A DNA stretch of 29,829 nt, taken from Candidatus Aalborgicola danicus. Its GTDB lineage: Bacteria > Pseudomonadota > Gammaproteobacteria > Burkholderiales > Burkholderiaceae_C. The notes beneath the pieces are model-generated. The model ran no database searches. It had not been told where the DNA came from and saw nothing but the letters and a program-made list of their open reading frames with translations. Both the position numbers and the translations under genes were made by a program. The DNA is taken from positions 1 through 29,829 of the forward strand of contig JADJBC010000028.1 in assembly GCA_016703945.1 (NCBI GenBank), written 5' to 3'. Shown here piece by piece: positions 17,901 through 29,829 of the stretch. Position 1 is the first letter of the stretch; each line of letters begins with the position of its first letter.

Positions 17901-20242
17901 ACGACTTGGAATGGCTCCCCGTGCTGTTCTGCTCCCCCACCATGGAGCTGGGCGTCGACATCTCCTCGCTCAACACCGTGTACATGCGCAACGTGCCGCC
18001 CACGCCAGCCAATTACGCCCAGCGCAGTGGCCGAGCAGGCCGGGCGGGGCAACCGGCATTGGTCATCACGTACTGCGCCAGTCAGTCCCCACACGACCAG
18101 TATTACTTCCGCGACCCGGTGCGCATGGTGCACGGTCAGGTCAATGCTCCCACGCTCGACCTAGCCAACCGCGAACTGGTGCAAAGCCACCTGCAGGCCA
18201 TTTGGTTGGCTGAGACGGGCAAGAAGCTGGGCAACAGCATTCGAGACCTGCTCGACATGGAGAAGCCGCAGGACTTGCCGCTCACCACGGACTTGGCCGA
18301 CGAGCTCGCCAAACCTTCCGCACAGCGCAAAGCACATGAGCGTGGCTTGGCGGTATTGGGCATGCTCAAAGACGAGCTCACGCCCGAGCGCGCTCCCTGG
18401 TTCACTCCAACCTGGCCAGAATCTGTGTTCCAAAGGGCGTTCAAAGAATTCGACAGCGCTTTGAACCGCTGGCGTGACCTCTACCAGGCCACGGCCCAGG
18501 CCATCGAGCTCAATTACAAGAAAGAAAACAACCCCGCCGCGAGCGAACGTGAACGCAGAGAGGCCCAGCAGCGCCACAACGAGGCCCGCAAGCAGCGAGA
18601 CCTGCTGTTAGCTGGCGACAGTGCTTTCAACAGCGACTTCTATACCTACAGGTACTTGGCCAGCCAGGGCTTTCTGCCCGGCTACAACTTCCCACGCCTG
18701 CCGCTGATGGCGTACATCCCCGCCCGCCGAGGAAACATCGGGCGAGAGAGCTTCCTGTCGCGCCCTCGCTTCCTCGCCTTGAGCGAATTTGGGCCCTACA
18801 GCCTCATCTATCACGAAGGCAGTCAATACCGGGTGACCAAAGCACTGCTCACCATTGGCGGACAAGACCAAGTGGCCGACGGTGCCAAACTCCCCACCGA
18901 AGTTGCGCGCCTGTGCCCCATGTGTGGCTACGGCCACTTCCGCACCCAGCGTGATGCAGACCGTTGCGTGTCCTGCGGTGCCTCTCTGGATGGTGCCGAG
19001 GAGGTCAAAAACCTGTATCGCATTGAAAACGTCTCCACCAAACGGGCAGAGCGCATCACCGCCAACGAAGAGGAGCGCACGCGTCAAGGCTACGAAATGC
19101 AGACCACCCTGCAGTTCGCTCAGGCCGATGGCAAGTTGCAGATGGTCACGTCCGTCGTCTCTGATGAGCAGGGCCCATTGTTGGAACTCCAGTACGGTCC
19201 GACCGCCACCATTTGGCGTATGAACTACGGCTGGAAGCGACGCAAAGATAAGAAGGTGCTGGGCTTCATGATTAACCCCGTCACCGGACACTGGGTCGGC
19301 GGTGAAAACGAAGCGGGAGACGGCGAAGGTGAAGAAGCGCCGCCAGATAAGACTCCCCCACAGCGCATCGTTCCCTTCGTGGAAGACCGCCGCAACATCC
19401 TGGTCGTGATGCCGCACCACCGTTTGGGGGTGCTGGAAGAGACGACCATGACCACGCTGCAATACGCCTTGAAGCGTGGCATTGAGGCGGTGTACCAGCT
19501 GGAAGAAAGCGAACTCGTGGCAGAACCATTGCCCGGCCGTAGCAACCGCCAGTCCATCCTGTTCTTTGAGGCTGCTGAAGGTGGCGCAGGTGTGCTCACC
19601 CGCATTGCCACCGAGCCCCAGGCCCTGCGCACGGTTGCGGCAGAAGCGCTGAGCATCATGCACTTCCACAAGCCCGTTGAAAGCACGACCTGGAAGAAGC
19701 CCGAGCTCATCCAGGAGCAGGATGAGCATGGCCAGGCGCTGTGCGAGGCTGGCTGCTACCGATGCCTGCTGTCTTACTACAACCAGCCAGACCATCCCCT
19801 CATTGACCGGCAAGACAAGAAGGCAGGCGGCCAGCTGCTCGACATCCTCTGCCGATTGACCGAATCCACCTCAGTCCGTGGCTCGCAAGGCCGCGCACCT
19901 GAGCAGCACAGCGCGGAGTTGGAGCGCATGTCATCCAGCTCCCTGGAGAAGGCTTGGCTTGCCCATGTGGAAGAACACGGCTATCTCAAACCCGACCGTG
20001 CTCAGCACACCTTGACGGCCGCAGGCGTGAACGCAGACTTTTTCTACGACGACTACAGCCTGGCCGTGTTCATTGACGGCCCGCACCACGACGCGGAAAG
20101 CCAAAAGACCAAAGACGCCGAGGCCAACCGCAAGCTCGAAGACCTGGGCTTTATTGTTGTGCGTTTCCCCAAAGAAACCGAAGCCTGGCCCGCCATCTTT
20201 GCGGCCAATGCAGACCTGTTTGGCGCTGGCCAGAAAAACTGA
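14918..20242 (+). CDS. Large DEAD-like helicase with zinc ribbon, DUF1998-like region and C-terminal Vsr/DUF559-like nuclease domain
   Basis: It encodes 1774 residues from the TTG start. The helicase core has Walker A TTGTGSGKS (Lys119), LLTNFMMLELLL (motif Ib region), DELH at 234-237, GTSATM at 266-271, TMELGVDI at 1008-1015 and QRSGRAGR at 1035-1042. This is the Lhr/MrfA/DrmA/DruE-like class. A zinc ribbon follows, with CPMC at 1333-1336 and CVSC at 1350-1353. Then GGAGVLTRIATEP and Cys1609-x3-Cys1613-x2-Cys1616 with SYYNQPDHPLIDR mark a DUF1998-type ending. The last 90 residues look like a separate Vsr/DUF559 endonuclease fold: Asp1707 in NADFFYDD, Asp1720 in FIDGPHH, His1723-His1724, then Asp1733, Arg1738 and GFIVVRFP. 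It is the first gene of an operon, 2 bases before the SNF2 gene. In DISARM the helicase (DrmA) and DUF1998 (DrmB) are separate proteins; DruE of Druantia is a comparably large helicase. Helicase identity is sure; the nuclease and defence role are inferred. Confidence 0.88.
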   Translation: MNVFEFRQNLVNEYAEFTRSFTRIKADDIRAFVDAEYASQKYWPEPLVQVNPNFQPGGTVESLCEAGQLSQACAQIFRFGKSAASAGHSLPLYKHQVEAISLASAGESYVLTTGTGSGKSLSYFIPIIDHCLKARQVDKTPRTRAIVVYPMNALANSQLEELKKFLGADPGTRPVTFGRFTGQESTEEREAMKANPPDILLTNFMMLELLLTRQNAIDQQVIANAKGLKFLVLDELHTYRGRQGADVALLVRRVREALADQLVCIGTSATMATDGTEVERNAKVAEVASRLFGTKIPATNIITETLKRTTPETETLETINSRLTAAIQEGVPQDLDFAAMAQHPVSIWVELTLGLTYESGKPRRAKPKTLALAAGLLAEASGLDKEQCSDYLQRFLLRAYSVADPSGKSLFAFKLHQFISGGGKVFATLEAPGQRAVTLDGQQFVSGDRSRNLYNVHFCRDCGQEYIPVWDQDAVEGRTFSVRSIEEREHEDDGVKAGYLMPDVSGVWDEANPENYPETWVEERADGEWRVKPPQKKYVPQAVKVRSDGVQTQEGGLSAWFIPGSFRFCLSCGVTHTSSGKDSLRLTSLSGEGRSSATTMLTLASLRYLYEQDHELSPEAKKVLGFSDNRQDAALQAGHFNDFLQVLLTRAALFSALEAAPQQTLSEKDIANSVFESLGFHRDDYAVRAEYMQQPDVKGNSRRQVQDAMRSILGYRAFYDLRRGWRFNNPNLEQLGLMQIQYQDIDDLAADEQEWSEAPQVLRAAKPAERAHVLRLLFGFMREGLCVASRYLDRTELDQLRTVSFANLCEPWGFTEDERPVPAKWFVTSRPKDDNNARIKRQKLEEYLVIGSSRSRLGKELKKGSTWGGGNPFYKEIKDATYGDVVSALLNAAESYGLVRKEETDFGLTGWQLNGSAMLWHVGNGSATSQAHENAFFRNLYRNIAKLLSEPAHRLFDFEAREHTAQVEQDDRMEREARFRFTDKDRDEWRDKHGHDLEWLPVLFCSPTMELGVDISSLNTVYMRNVPPTPANYAQRSGRAGRAGQPALVITYCASQSPHDQYYFRDPVRMVHGQVNAPTLDLANRELVQSHLQAIWLAETGKKLGNSIRDLLDMEKPQDLPLTTDLADELAKPSAQRKAHERGLAVLGMLKDELTPERAPWFTPTWPESVFQRAFKEFDSALNRWRDLYQATAQAIELNYKKENNPAASERERREAQQRHNEARKQRDLLLAGDSAFNSDFYTYRYLASQGFLPGYNFPRLPLMAYIPARRGNIGRESFLSRPRFLALSEFGPYSLIYHEGSQYRVTKALLTIGGQDQVADGAKLPTEVARLCPMCGYGHFRTQRDADRCVSCGASLDGAEEVKNLYRIENVSTKRAERITANEEERTRQGYEMQTTLQFAQADGKLQMVTSVVSDEQGPLLELQYGPTATIWRMNYGWKRRKDKKVLGFMINPVTGHWVGGENEAGDGEGEEAPPDKTPPQRIVPFVEDRRNILVVMPHHRLGVLEETTMTTLQYALKRGIEAVYQLEESELVAEPLPGRSNRQSILFFEAAEGGAGVLTRIATEPQALRTVAAEALSIMHFHKPVESTTWKKPELIQEQDEHGQALCEAGCYRCLLSYYNQPDHPLIDRQDKKAGGQLLDILCRLTESTSVRGSQGRAPEQHSAELERMSSSSLEKAWLAHVEEHGYLKPDRAQHTLTAAGVNADFFYDDYSLAVFIDGPHHDAESQKTKDAEANRKLEDLGFIVVRFPKETEAWPAIFAANADLFGAGQKN

Positions 20243-20244
20243 AC

Positions 20245-23079
20245 ATGAATACTCCTGTCGCCGAGTTCTACCCCGGCAGCCTTGTCTCGGCCCGTGGCCG
20301 CGAATGGATAGTGCTGCCCGAATCCACAACCGACACCTTGCGCCTGCGCCCTCTGGGTGGCGGCGAGAAGGACGAGTCCCTGATTTACCTGCCGCTTGAG
20401 CTTCAGCCCGTCGGCCCAGCCACTTTCCCCTGGCCTGTGGTGGCACAGGCCCGCAATCACTCAGCCAGCCAACTGCTGATGGACGCCCTGCAGCTCAAGC
20501 TGCGCAGCGGGGCGGGCCCGTTCCGCAGCTTTGGCAACATTGCCGTAGAGCCCCGTGCCTACCAGCTGGTGCCGCTGCTCATGGCCATGAAGCAGCCTAC
20601 CGTTCGACTGCTGATTGCGGACGACGTAGGTATCGGTAAAACCATCGAGGGTGCATTGATTGCACGGGAGATGCTCGACCGGGGAGAAATCCACCGCATG
20701 GCCGTGTTGTGCCCGCCGCACCTATGCGAGCAGTGGCAGCGCGAACTGGAAGACCGCTTCCATATCCAGGCTGTGGTGGTGCGCAGCTCCAGCGCCACGC
20801 GGTTGGAGCGCGACCTGCCGCCCGGCACCTCGGTGTTTGACGCGCACCCCTTCACCGTCGTCAGTCTGGACTACATCAAGTCTGAACGTCGGCGCGAAGC
20901 CTTCCAGCGTTTTTGCCCCGAATTCGTCATCGTGGACGAAGCCCACACCTGCACCCAGGGCGGCCAAGGCCGCCAGCAGCGCTTCCAGCTGCTCAAGGGC
21001 TTGGCAGAAAACCCGCAGCGGCACATGGTGCTGCTCACCGCCACCCCCCACAGCGGTGACGAAGACGCCTTCTTCAATCTGCTGGGCTTACTCCGCAAAG
21101 ACTTCACACAGCTCAAAGACCTGCCGGCCGAGGCCCGTACCGACCTGCGTGAAGACCTGTCGCGCCACTTTGTCCAGCGCCGCCGCCCCGACATTGCCGA
21201 GTGGCAAGACGCCAGCATGTTCCCCGACCGCAAGACGGCGGAAATCACCTACAAGCTGACCGGGGCCTGGGGGCAACTTTTCAACGACGTGCTGGACTAC
21301 GCCCGTGAGCTGGTGGTGAGTTCCGAAGGCAAGGGTCAACGCGAACAGCGCATGAACTGGTGGGCCGCACTGGCCTTGCTGCGCTGCATTTCTTCGTCGC
21401 CTGCAGCTGCTGTGAACGCTTTGCGCACCCGCCTCAAAGGAGGGCAGGGTGAAGGAGAAGAGGGCGCGGAACTCTCGCTCGAAGAGCTCGAAGCCCAGGC
21501 CAGCGAGCGCGTCATGGATGGCCTGGACGACGCACTGTCCACCGACGACATCGAGCCTGCAGCCCAGACCGAAGACACCTCACACCTGCAAGAGCTTATC
21601 GCCGCTGCTGAAAACCTCGCCGGCGCCGCTAACGACCCCAAGCTGGCCAAGCTGACCACCCACCTGCAAGCCCTGGTGGAAGAAGGCTTTAAGCCCGTGG
21701 TGTTCTGCCGCTATATCGCTACCGCCCACTACCTGGCTGAATACCTGCGCGGCAAGTTCAAGAAAGCCACCATCAAATCCGTGACCGGCGAACTCACTCC
21801 CGGTGAGCGCGAAGCCGCTGTGGCCGAGCTGGGTGATACCGAGCAACGCATCTTGGTCGCCACGGACTGCTTGTCTGAGGGTATCAACCTGCAGGGCTTG
21901 TTCACCGCCGTGGTCCATTACGACCTGAGCTGGAACCCCACCCGCCACGAACAGCGTGAAGGCCGCGTGGACCGCTTTGGCCAGCAGGCCAAAGAAGTCC
22001 GCAGCACCATGCTCTACGGCGAGGACAACCCTGTGGACGGTGCCGTGCTGCAGGTGATTCTGCGCAAGGCCGAAAGCATCCGCAAAGAGCTGGGCGTGCT
22101 GGTGCCCATGCCCGACGACGAAGGCAAGCTCACCCAGGCCCTGCTCAACGCCGTGCTGCTGCGCAAGCACAACGCACTGGGTAAACAAGCCCAAATTGGC
22201 TTCGACTTTGGCGAGCCAGCCCAGCAGATTGAAACCGCCTGGCAAAGCGCCCGCGAAAAGGCCGCCAAAAACCGCTCCATCTTTGCCCAGCGCCGCCTCA
22301 AACCCGACGACGTGCTGCCCGAGTGGCGCAAATCCGCCGCGGCACTGGGCAACGAAGACGACGTGCAGCGCTTTGTAAGCCGAGCTATGGCCAAGTTGGG
22401 AGCGGGTCTCGAACCCTACAAAAACCACTTCAAGGCCCCGATAGATGCCCTACCCCCGACCTTGAAAGAGCGCCTGGCCGCCGAGGGCCTGAGCGGCACC
22501 TTGCGCATCGACTTTCAGCAACCCGCCGCCCAAGGCTCCACCTTCATCCAGCGCACACACCCACTGGTGGTCGCTCTGGCCGACACCCTGCTCGAACAGG
22601 CCTTGGACAGCCAGAATGAAGACGCTGACGGCGTGGCCCGTGCCGGCGCTGCCTTTGTGGGCAACGTCGCCCTCAAAACCACCGTGCTGCTGCTGCGCCT
22701 GCGCCACCAGCTCAGCATCACCCGCGATAACAACACCCGCCTGATGCTCTGCGAAGAAACCGTGGCCGTCAGCATCGCTGGCGCCGAGCCCATGACCGAA
22801 ATTCCCTTGCCACAAGCCCGCGAACTCTTGGGCGCACAGGCCAGCCGCAACATGCCCCCCGTGATTCGAGACCGCCACATCCAGCAGGCCTTGGACCAAC
22901 TGCCAAACTGGCAGCCCTCGCTGGAAGCCATTGCACAAGCCCGCGCCCAAAGTCTGCTGGCCGACCACCGCCGCGTGCGTGAAGCCGCCGAAGCCCGTGG
23001 CAGCTACCAGGTCACCGCCAGCCTGCCGGTGGATGTGATGGGTGTCTACGTGCTGGTCCCAGCCGCGGTGGAGGTTTGA
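20245..23079 (+). CDS. SNF2/RapA-type helicase, DrmD-like
   Basis: It encodes 944 residues, starting at ATG 20245, two bases after the previous stop. The N-terminal 100 residues contain a small beta-rich region (FYPGSLVSARGREWIVLP) often seen at the start of DISARM-type SNF2 proteins. The ATPase motifs are DDVGIGKT (126-133, Lys132) in place of the usual DEVGLGKT, DEAH at 231-234, and LTATPHSG near 264-271. An acidic linker near 390-450 separates the two RecA lobes. The second lobe has VVFCRYIATAHYLAEYL, VATDCLSEGINLQG and the arginine-finger motif QREGRVDRFGQ from 570. The C-terminal 300 residues are family-specific. In DISARM class 1, DrmD is a SNF2-like ATPase encoded next to the adenine methylase, as here. 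Translocation on duplex DNA is the expected activity. The frame is intact throughout. Confidence 0.88.
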   Translation: MNTPVAEFYPGSLVSARGREWIVLPESTTDTLRLRPLGGGEKDESLIYLPLELQPVGPATFPWPVVAQARNHSASQLLMDALQLKLRSGAGPFRSFGNIAVEPRAYQLVPLLMAMKQPTVRLLIADDVGIGKTIEGALIAREMLDRGEIHRMAVLCPPHLCEQWQRELEDRFHIQAVVVRSSSATRLERDLPPGTSVFDAHPFTVVSLDYIKSERRREAFQRFCPEFVIVDEAHTCTQGGQGRQQRFQLLKGLAENPQRHMVLLTATPHSGDEDAFFNLLGLLRKDFTQLKDLPAEARTDLREDLSRHFVQRRRPDIAEWQDASMFPDRKTAEITYKLTGAWGQLFNDVLDYARELVVSSEGKGQREQRMNWWAALALLRCISSSPAAAVNALRTRLKGGQGEGEEGAELSLEELEAQASERVMDGLDDALSTDDIEPAAQTEDTSHLQELIAAAENLAGAANDPKLAKLTTHLQALVEEGFKPVVFCRYIATAHYLAEYLRGKFKKATIKSVTGELTPGEREAAVAELGDTEQRILVATDCLSEGINLQGLFTAVVHYDLSWNPTRHEQREGRVDRFGQQAKEVRSTMLYGEDNPVDGAVLQVILRKAESIRKELGVLVPMPDDEGKLTQALLNAVLLRKHNALGKQAQIGFDFGEPAQQIETAWQSAREKAAKNRSIFAQRRLKPDDVLPEWRKSAAALGNEDDVQRFVSRAMAKLGAGLEPYKNHFKAPIDALPPTLKERLAAEGLSGTLRIDFQQPAAQGSTFIQRTHPLVVALADTLLEQALDSQNEDADGVARAGAAFVGNVALKTTVLLLRLRHQLSITRDNNTRLMLCEETVAVSIAGAEPMTEIPLPQARELLGAQASRNMPPVIRDRHIQQALDQLPNWQPSLEAIAQARAQSLLADHRRVREAAEARGSYQVTASLPVDVMGVYVLVPAAVEV

Positions 23080-23081
23080 CC

Positions 23082-27795
<4,714 letters not shown>

Positions 27796-27799
<4 letters not shown>

Positions 27800-28133
27800 G
27801 CATGGAGTCCATCCGTTTCGGTTTTCTGAACGAGCCGCTTTCTGTCTCTTGGCGCTATGGAACCATAAGACCCGTGCCCAACTTTGAAGAGATTGCCAGC
27901 TGTTTTGAGCAATCAGCTGGTGTCTACAAGGGATGGGTCTATCCACCTATCAAGGCAGTGGATGGTCAGGGTGCCGCGGCAAAGAAGGCCTGGGTACCTG
28001 CTACCTTTTCGATACCGTCATCGCACATCCTGACGCCTCATCCCGACGCTGACCCAGCACACAGTGATTTTTTTATCGCACTGTTCGGTTTTTTGCATGG
28101 CCGAAGGCTGCAGCGAGAAGGCTGGCAGCATTT
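27796..28133 (+). pseudogene. Fourth operon gene, unknown function, 3' truncated
   Basis: The ATG at 27796 overlaps the methyltransferase stop in an ATGA, so the two should be translationally coupled and this gene belongs to the operon. About 112 codons remain: MSMESIRFGFLNEPLSVSWR, then PVPNFEEIASCFEQSAGVYK, SSHILTPHPDADPAHSDFFI and ALFGFLHGRRLQREGWQHF. I recognise no family; it shows no PLD nuclease HxK motif, so it does not look like DrmC. After about 28133 the frame continues as low-complexity Pro/Arg sequence, while another frame carries an unrelated ORF fragment, so the true 3' part has been replaced at a junction. An ATG at 27802 is an alternative start. Confidence 0.65.
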
Positions 28134-28376
28134 TCCAGCTACTTCGCCACGCTGGCCAGCAGCACCTATGCGGGCTATTTTGACTATGCCAACACCTTCC
28201 GCGCCAAGCTGGGCTCCAGCAGCTACGGCGGGCGCTTCGTGGCCGGTGCAGCGGGCGCAGAGACCCGCGTGTGTGCGCTGGCCGATGGCAGCTACGCGCT
28301 GAACATCGAGGCCGGCACCTTCCGCTATGGCGCCGTCACGGTGACCGAGCCGCCCAACAATGCCATCCGCTGCTGA
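28122..28376 (+). pseudogene. Fragment of an unidentified small protein
   Basis: An open frame reads SSYFATLASSTYAGYFDYAN, FRAKLGSSSYGGRFVAGAAG, ETRVCALADGSYALNIEAGT and FRYGAVTVTEPPNN, ending in a TGA at 28374-28376 that is created by the joint with the Ntn-hydrolase sequence. Codon use is normal for the genome and the sequence looks protein-coding, rich in Ser, Tyr, Gly and Ala. No family is recognised and it has no start of its own: it is bounded by the truncated operon gene on the left and the duplicated locus on the right. Confidence 0.4.
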
Positions 28377-28682
28377 AGGAGTCCTTCTTCCTGCAGACCA
28401 AGGAAGACGACAACGACCCCTATGAGTCGAGCCAGTTCAGCGTGGTGATTGCCAACGCGAGCGGCATCTTCGGCCTGTACAGCTACCGCGAGGTGTTCGG
28501 AGTTCAAGGAGTTCTGGGGCATCGGCTCCGGGCGCGGCTTTGCACTCGGGGCCATGCACGCGGTCTGGGACAAGGCCCGCTCGGCCCGTGAAGTGGCGCT
28601 GGCTGGTGTGCATGCCGGCTGCGAATTCGACCGCAGCTCCGCCGGACCGGTGGACCTGTACACGATCAAACTGAAAACTTGA
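28367..28682 (+). pseudogene. Second copy of HslV-like Ntn-hydrolase, 3' half only
   Basis: From 28367 the sequence follows the gene at 6077-6390: FFLQTKEDDNDPYESSQFSV, NASGIFGLYSYREVF, then after an extra G (28500) FKEFWGIGSGRGFALGAMHA, and the same VDLYTIKLK end with TGA 28680-28682. The amino acid sequence is nearly the same but silent and a few replacement differences exist (for example Gly-Val-His for Gly-Ile-His). The N-terminal Thr region is absent. It is followed, as in copy 1, by lpdA. Confidence 0.75.
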
Positions 28683-28719
28683 AAACCACGGGCGCGCGCC
28701 GCCCGCCTGGAGACACACC

Positions 28720-29829
28720 ATGAGCCTGATTGAAATCAAAGTGCCGGACATCGGCGATTTTTCCGAGGTGGCGGTCATCGAGCTGCTGGTCAAACCCGGC
28801 GACACCATCAAGGCCGAGCAGAGCCTGATCACGGTGGAGAGCGACAAGGCGTCGATGGAGATTCCGTCCAGCCATGCCGGCGTGGTCAAGGAGCTGAAGG
28901 TCAAGCTCGGCGACAAGGTGGCCGAAGGCTCGGTCGTCCTGCTGCTGGAGGCCTCGGGCGCCGCATCGGCGGCCCCGGCAGCCCCCGCAGCCCCTGTTTC
29001 GGAACAAAAACAGCCAAACCCCGGCGTCGTTGCGTCACCAGGCGCTATCAATGTTGAAGCGTCTCCAGCGCCGGCTGCAGCCAGTTTCGGTGGCGCAGCG
29101 GACCTGGAGTGCGACGTGCTGGTGCTGGCGGCGGCCCTGGCGGCTACTCGGCGGCGTTCCGCGCGGCGGACCTGGGCCTGAAAGTCGTGATCGTCGAACG
29201 CTACGCCGCTGGGCGGCGTCTGCCTGAACGTGGGCTGCATCCCGTCGAAGGCGCTGCTGCACGTGGCCGCCGTGATGGACGAGGTCAGCCACCTGGGCGA
29301 CCTTGGCGTGGACTTCCCGGCGTACCCGTGGTCAACATCGACAAGCTGCGCGCCACAAGGAAAAGGTCATCAGCAAGCTCACGGGTGGGCTGGGCGCGAT
29401 GGCCAGATGCAAGGTGACCACCGTGCGCGGTTACGGCCATTTCGTCGGCACTAACCACGTCGAGGTGGGAGGAAACCACCGGCACCAGCCAGGACAAGAC
29501 CGGCGCCAAGAAGGTGGTGGCGTTCAAGCGCGCCATCATCGCCGCCGGCAGCCAGGCCGTGCGCCTGCCCTTCATGCCCGAAGACCCGCGCGTGGTGGAC
29601 AGCACAGGCGCGCTGGCCTGAAAGAGGTACCAAGCGCATGCTGATCCTGGGCGGCGCATCATCGGCCCGGAGATGGGCACCGTCTAAGCACGCTGGGCGC
29701 GCGCCTGGACGTGGTCGAAATGCTCGACGGCCTGATGCAGGGTGCCGACCGCGACCTCGTCAAGATCTGGCAGAAGATGAACGCCATCGCTTCGACCACA
29801 TCATGCTCAAGACCAAGACCGTGGGCGCC
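28720..29829 (+). pseudogene. lpdA: Second copy of dihydrolipoamide dehydrogenase, 3' end beyond window
   Basis: The ATG at 28720 follows a GGAG at 28709-28712. The lipoyl domain is identical in sense to copy 1, including the VESDKASMEI lysine, whereas the linker differs most (GVVASPGAINVEASPAP against SGSQSAISIESSPAPVA). The FAD loop, the CLNVGC redox disulfide and the NAD-binding region are present but split by indels near 29130, 29207, 29320, 29350, 29405, 29470, 29620 and 29655. The window ends just after KTKTV. The divergence includes many third-position changes, so this is a true second locus or a second strain, not a duplicated read. Confidence 0.82.

Noticed and set aside
18608..19813. 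Minus-strand frame of 401 codons inside the large helicase gene
   Set aside because: It lies entirely opposite the helicase zinc-ribbon region and has no family features.
23076..23078. TTG start of the methylase six bases before the ATG
   Set aside because: It overlaps the preceding stop and adds only two residues; ATG 23082 is the simpler start.

Overview
The window looks like DNA from a GC-rich betaproteobacterium, most likely of the Comamonadaceae (Acidovorax/Polaromonas/Rhodoferax relatives). The grounds are a dihydrolipoamide dehydrogenase with an N-terminal lipoyl domain, a Bug/TctC-type binding protein beside a divergent LysR gene, a GIRHRF-ending porin, and dispersed repeats that I recognise from that family. 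No tRNA, rRNA or CRISPR array was seen.

Layout. Positions 1-4000 hold a decayed or badly sequenced catabolic cluster: LysR regulator (minus), then Bug/TctC receptor, alpha/beta-hydrolase, DUF1330 protein and short-chain dehydrogenase (plus). All but the DUF1330 gene are clearly broken by frameshifts. Positions 4000-4500 hold two inverted repeats. Positions 4500-5720 (minus) encode an ABC1/UbiB-family kinase, also frameshifted. Positions 5809-8284 hold an HslV-like Ntn-hydrolase followed by lpdA and a strong terminator. Two direct copies of one IS91-family element (8373-10271 and 12144-14051) flank 1.9 kb of unrelated gene ends: a porin tail, a membrane protein and the last 41 codons of a cobA-type methyltransferase. 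Copy 2 also cuts a serine resolvase gene. Each IS91 copy starts with a near-consensus LexA (SOS) box.

From 14918 to about 28133 lies the most interesting part, a compact operon of four genes with 2-nt gaps or a 4-nt overlap. (1) A 1774-aa DEAD-like helicase carries a zinc ribbon, a DUF1998-like cysteine region and a C-terminal Vsr/DUF559-like nuclease domain. (2) A 944-aa SNF2/RapA-type helicase resembles DrmD of DISARM. (3) A roughly 1572-aa Eco57I/PglX/DrmMI-like adenine methyltransferase has one apparent single-base frameshift. (4) A fourth gene of unknown function is cut off after about 112 codons. Together they look like a modification-based anti-phage system related to DISARM and Druantia but with a different domain arrangement: helicase, DUF1998 and nuclease in one polypeptide, with no separate DrmB or PLD nuclease. 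This function is inferred from domain content and context.

From 28367 to the end, the 3' part of the Ntn-hydrolase gene and the 5' part of lpdA appear a second time as a diverged copy. The contig therefore either carries a diverged duplication or is a chimeric assembly. The two large helicase genes are uninterrupted over 8 kb while nearly everything else is full of short indels, so sequence quality of the flanks should be doubted before true decay is concluded.
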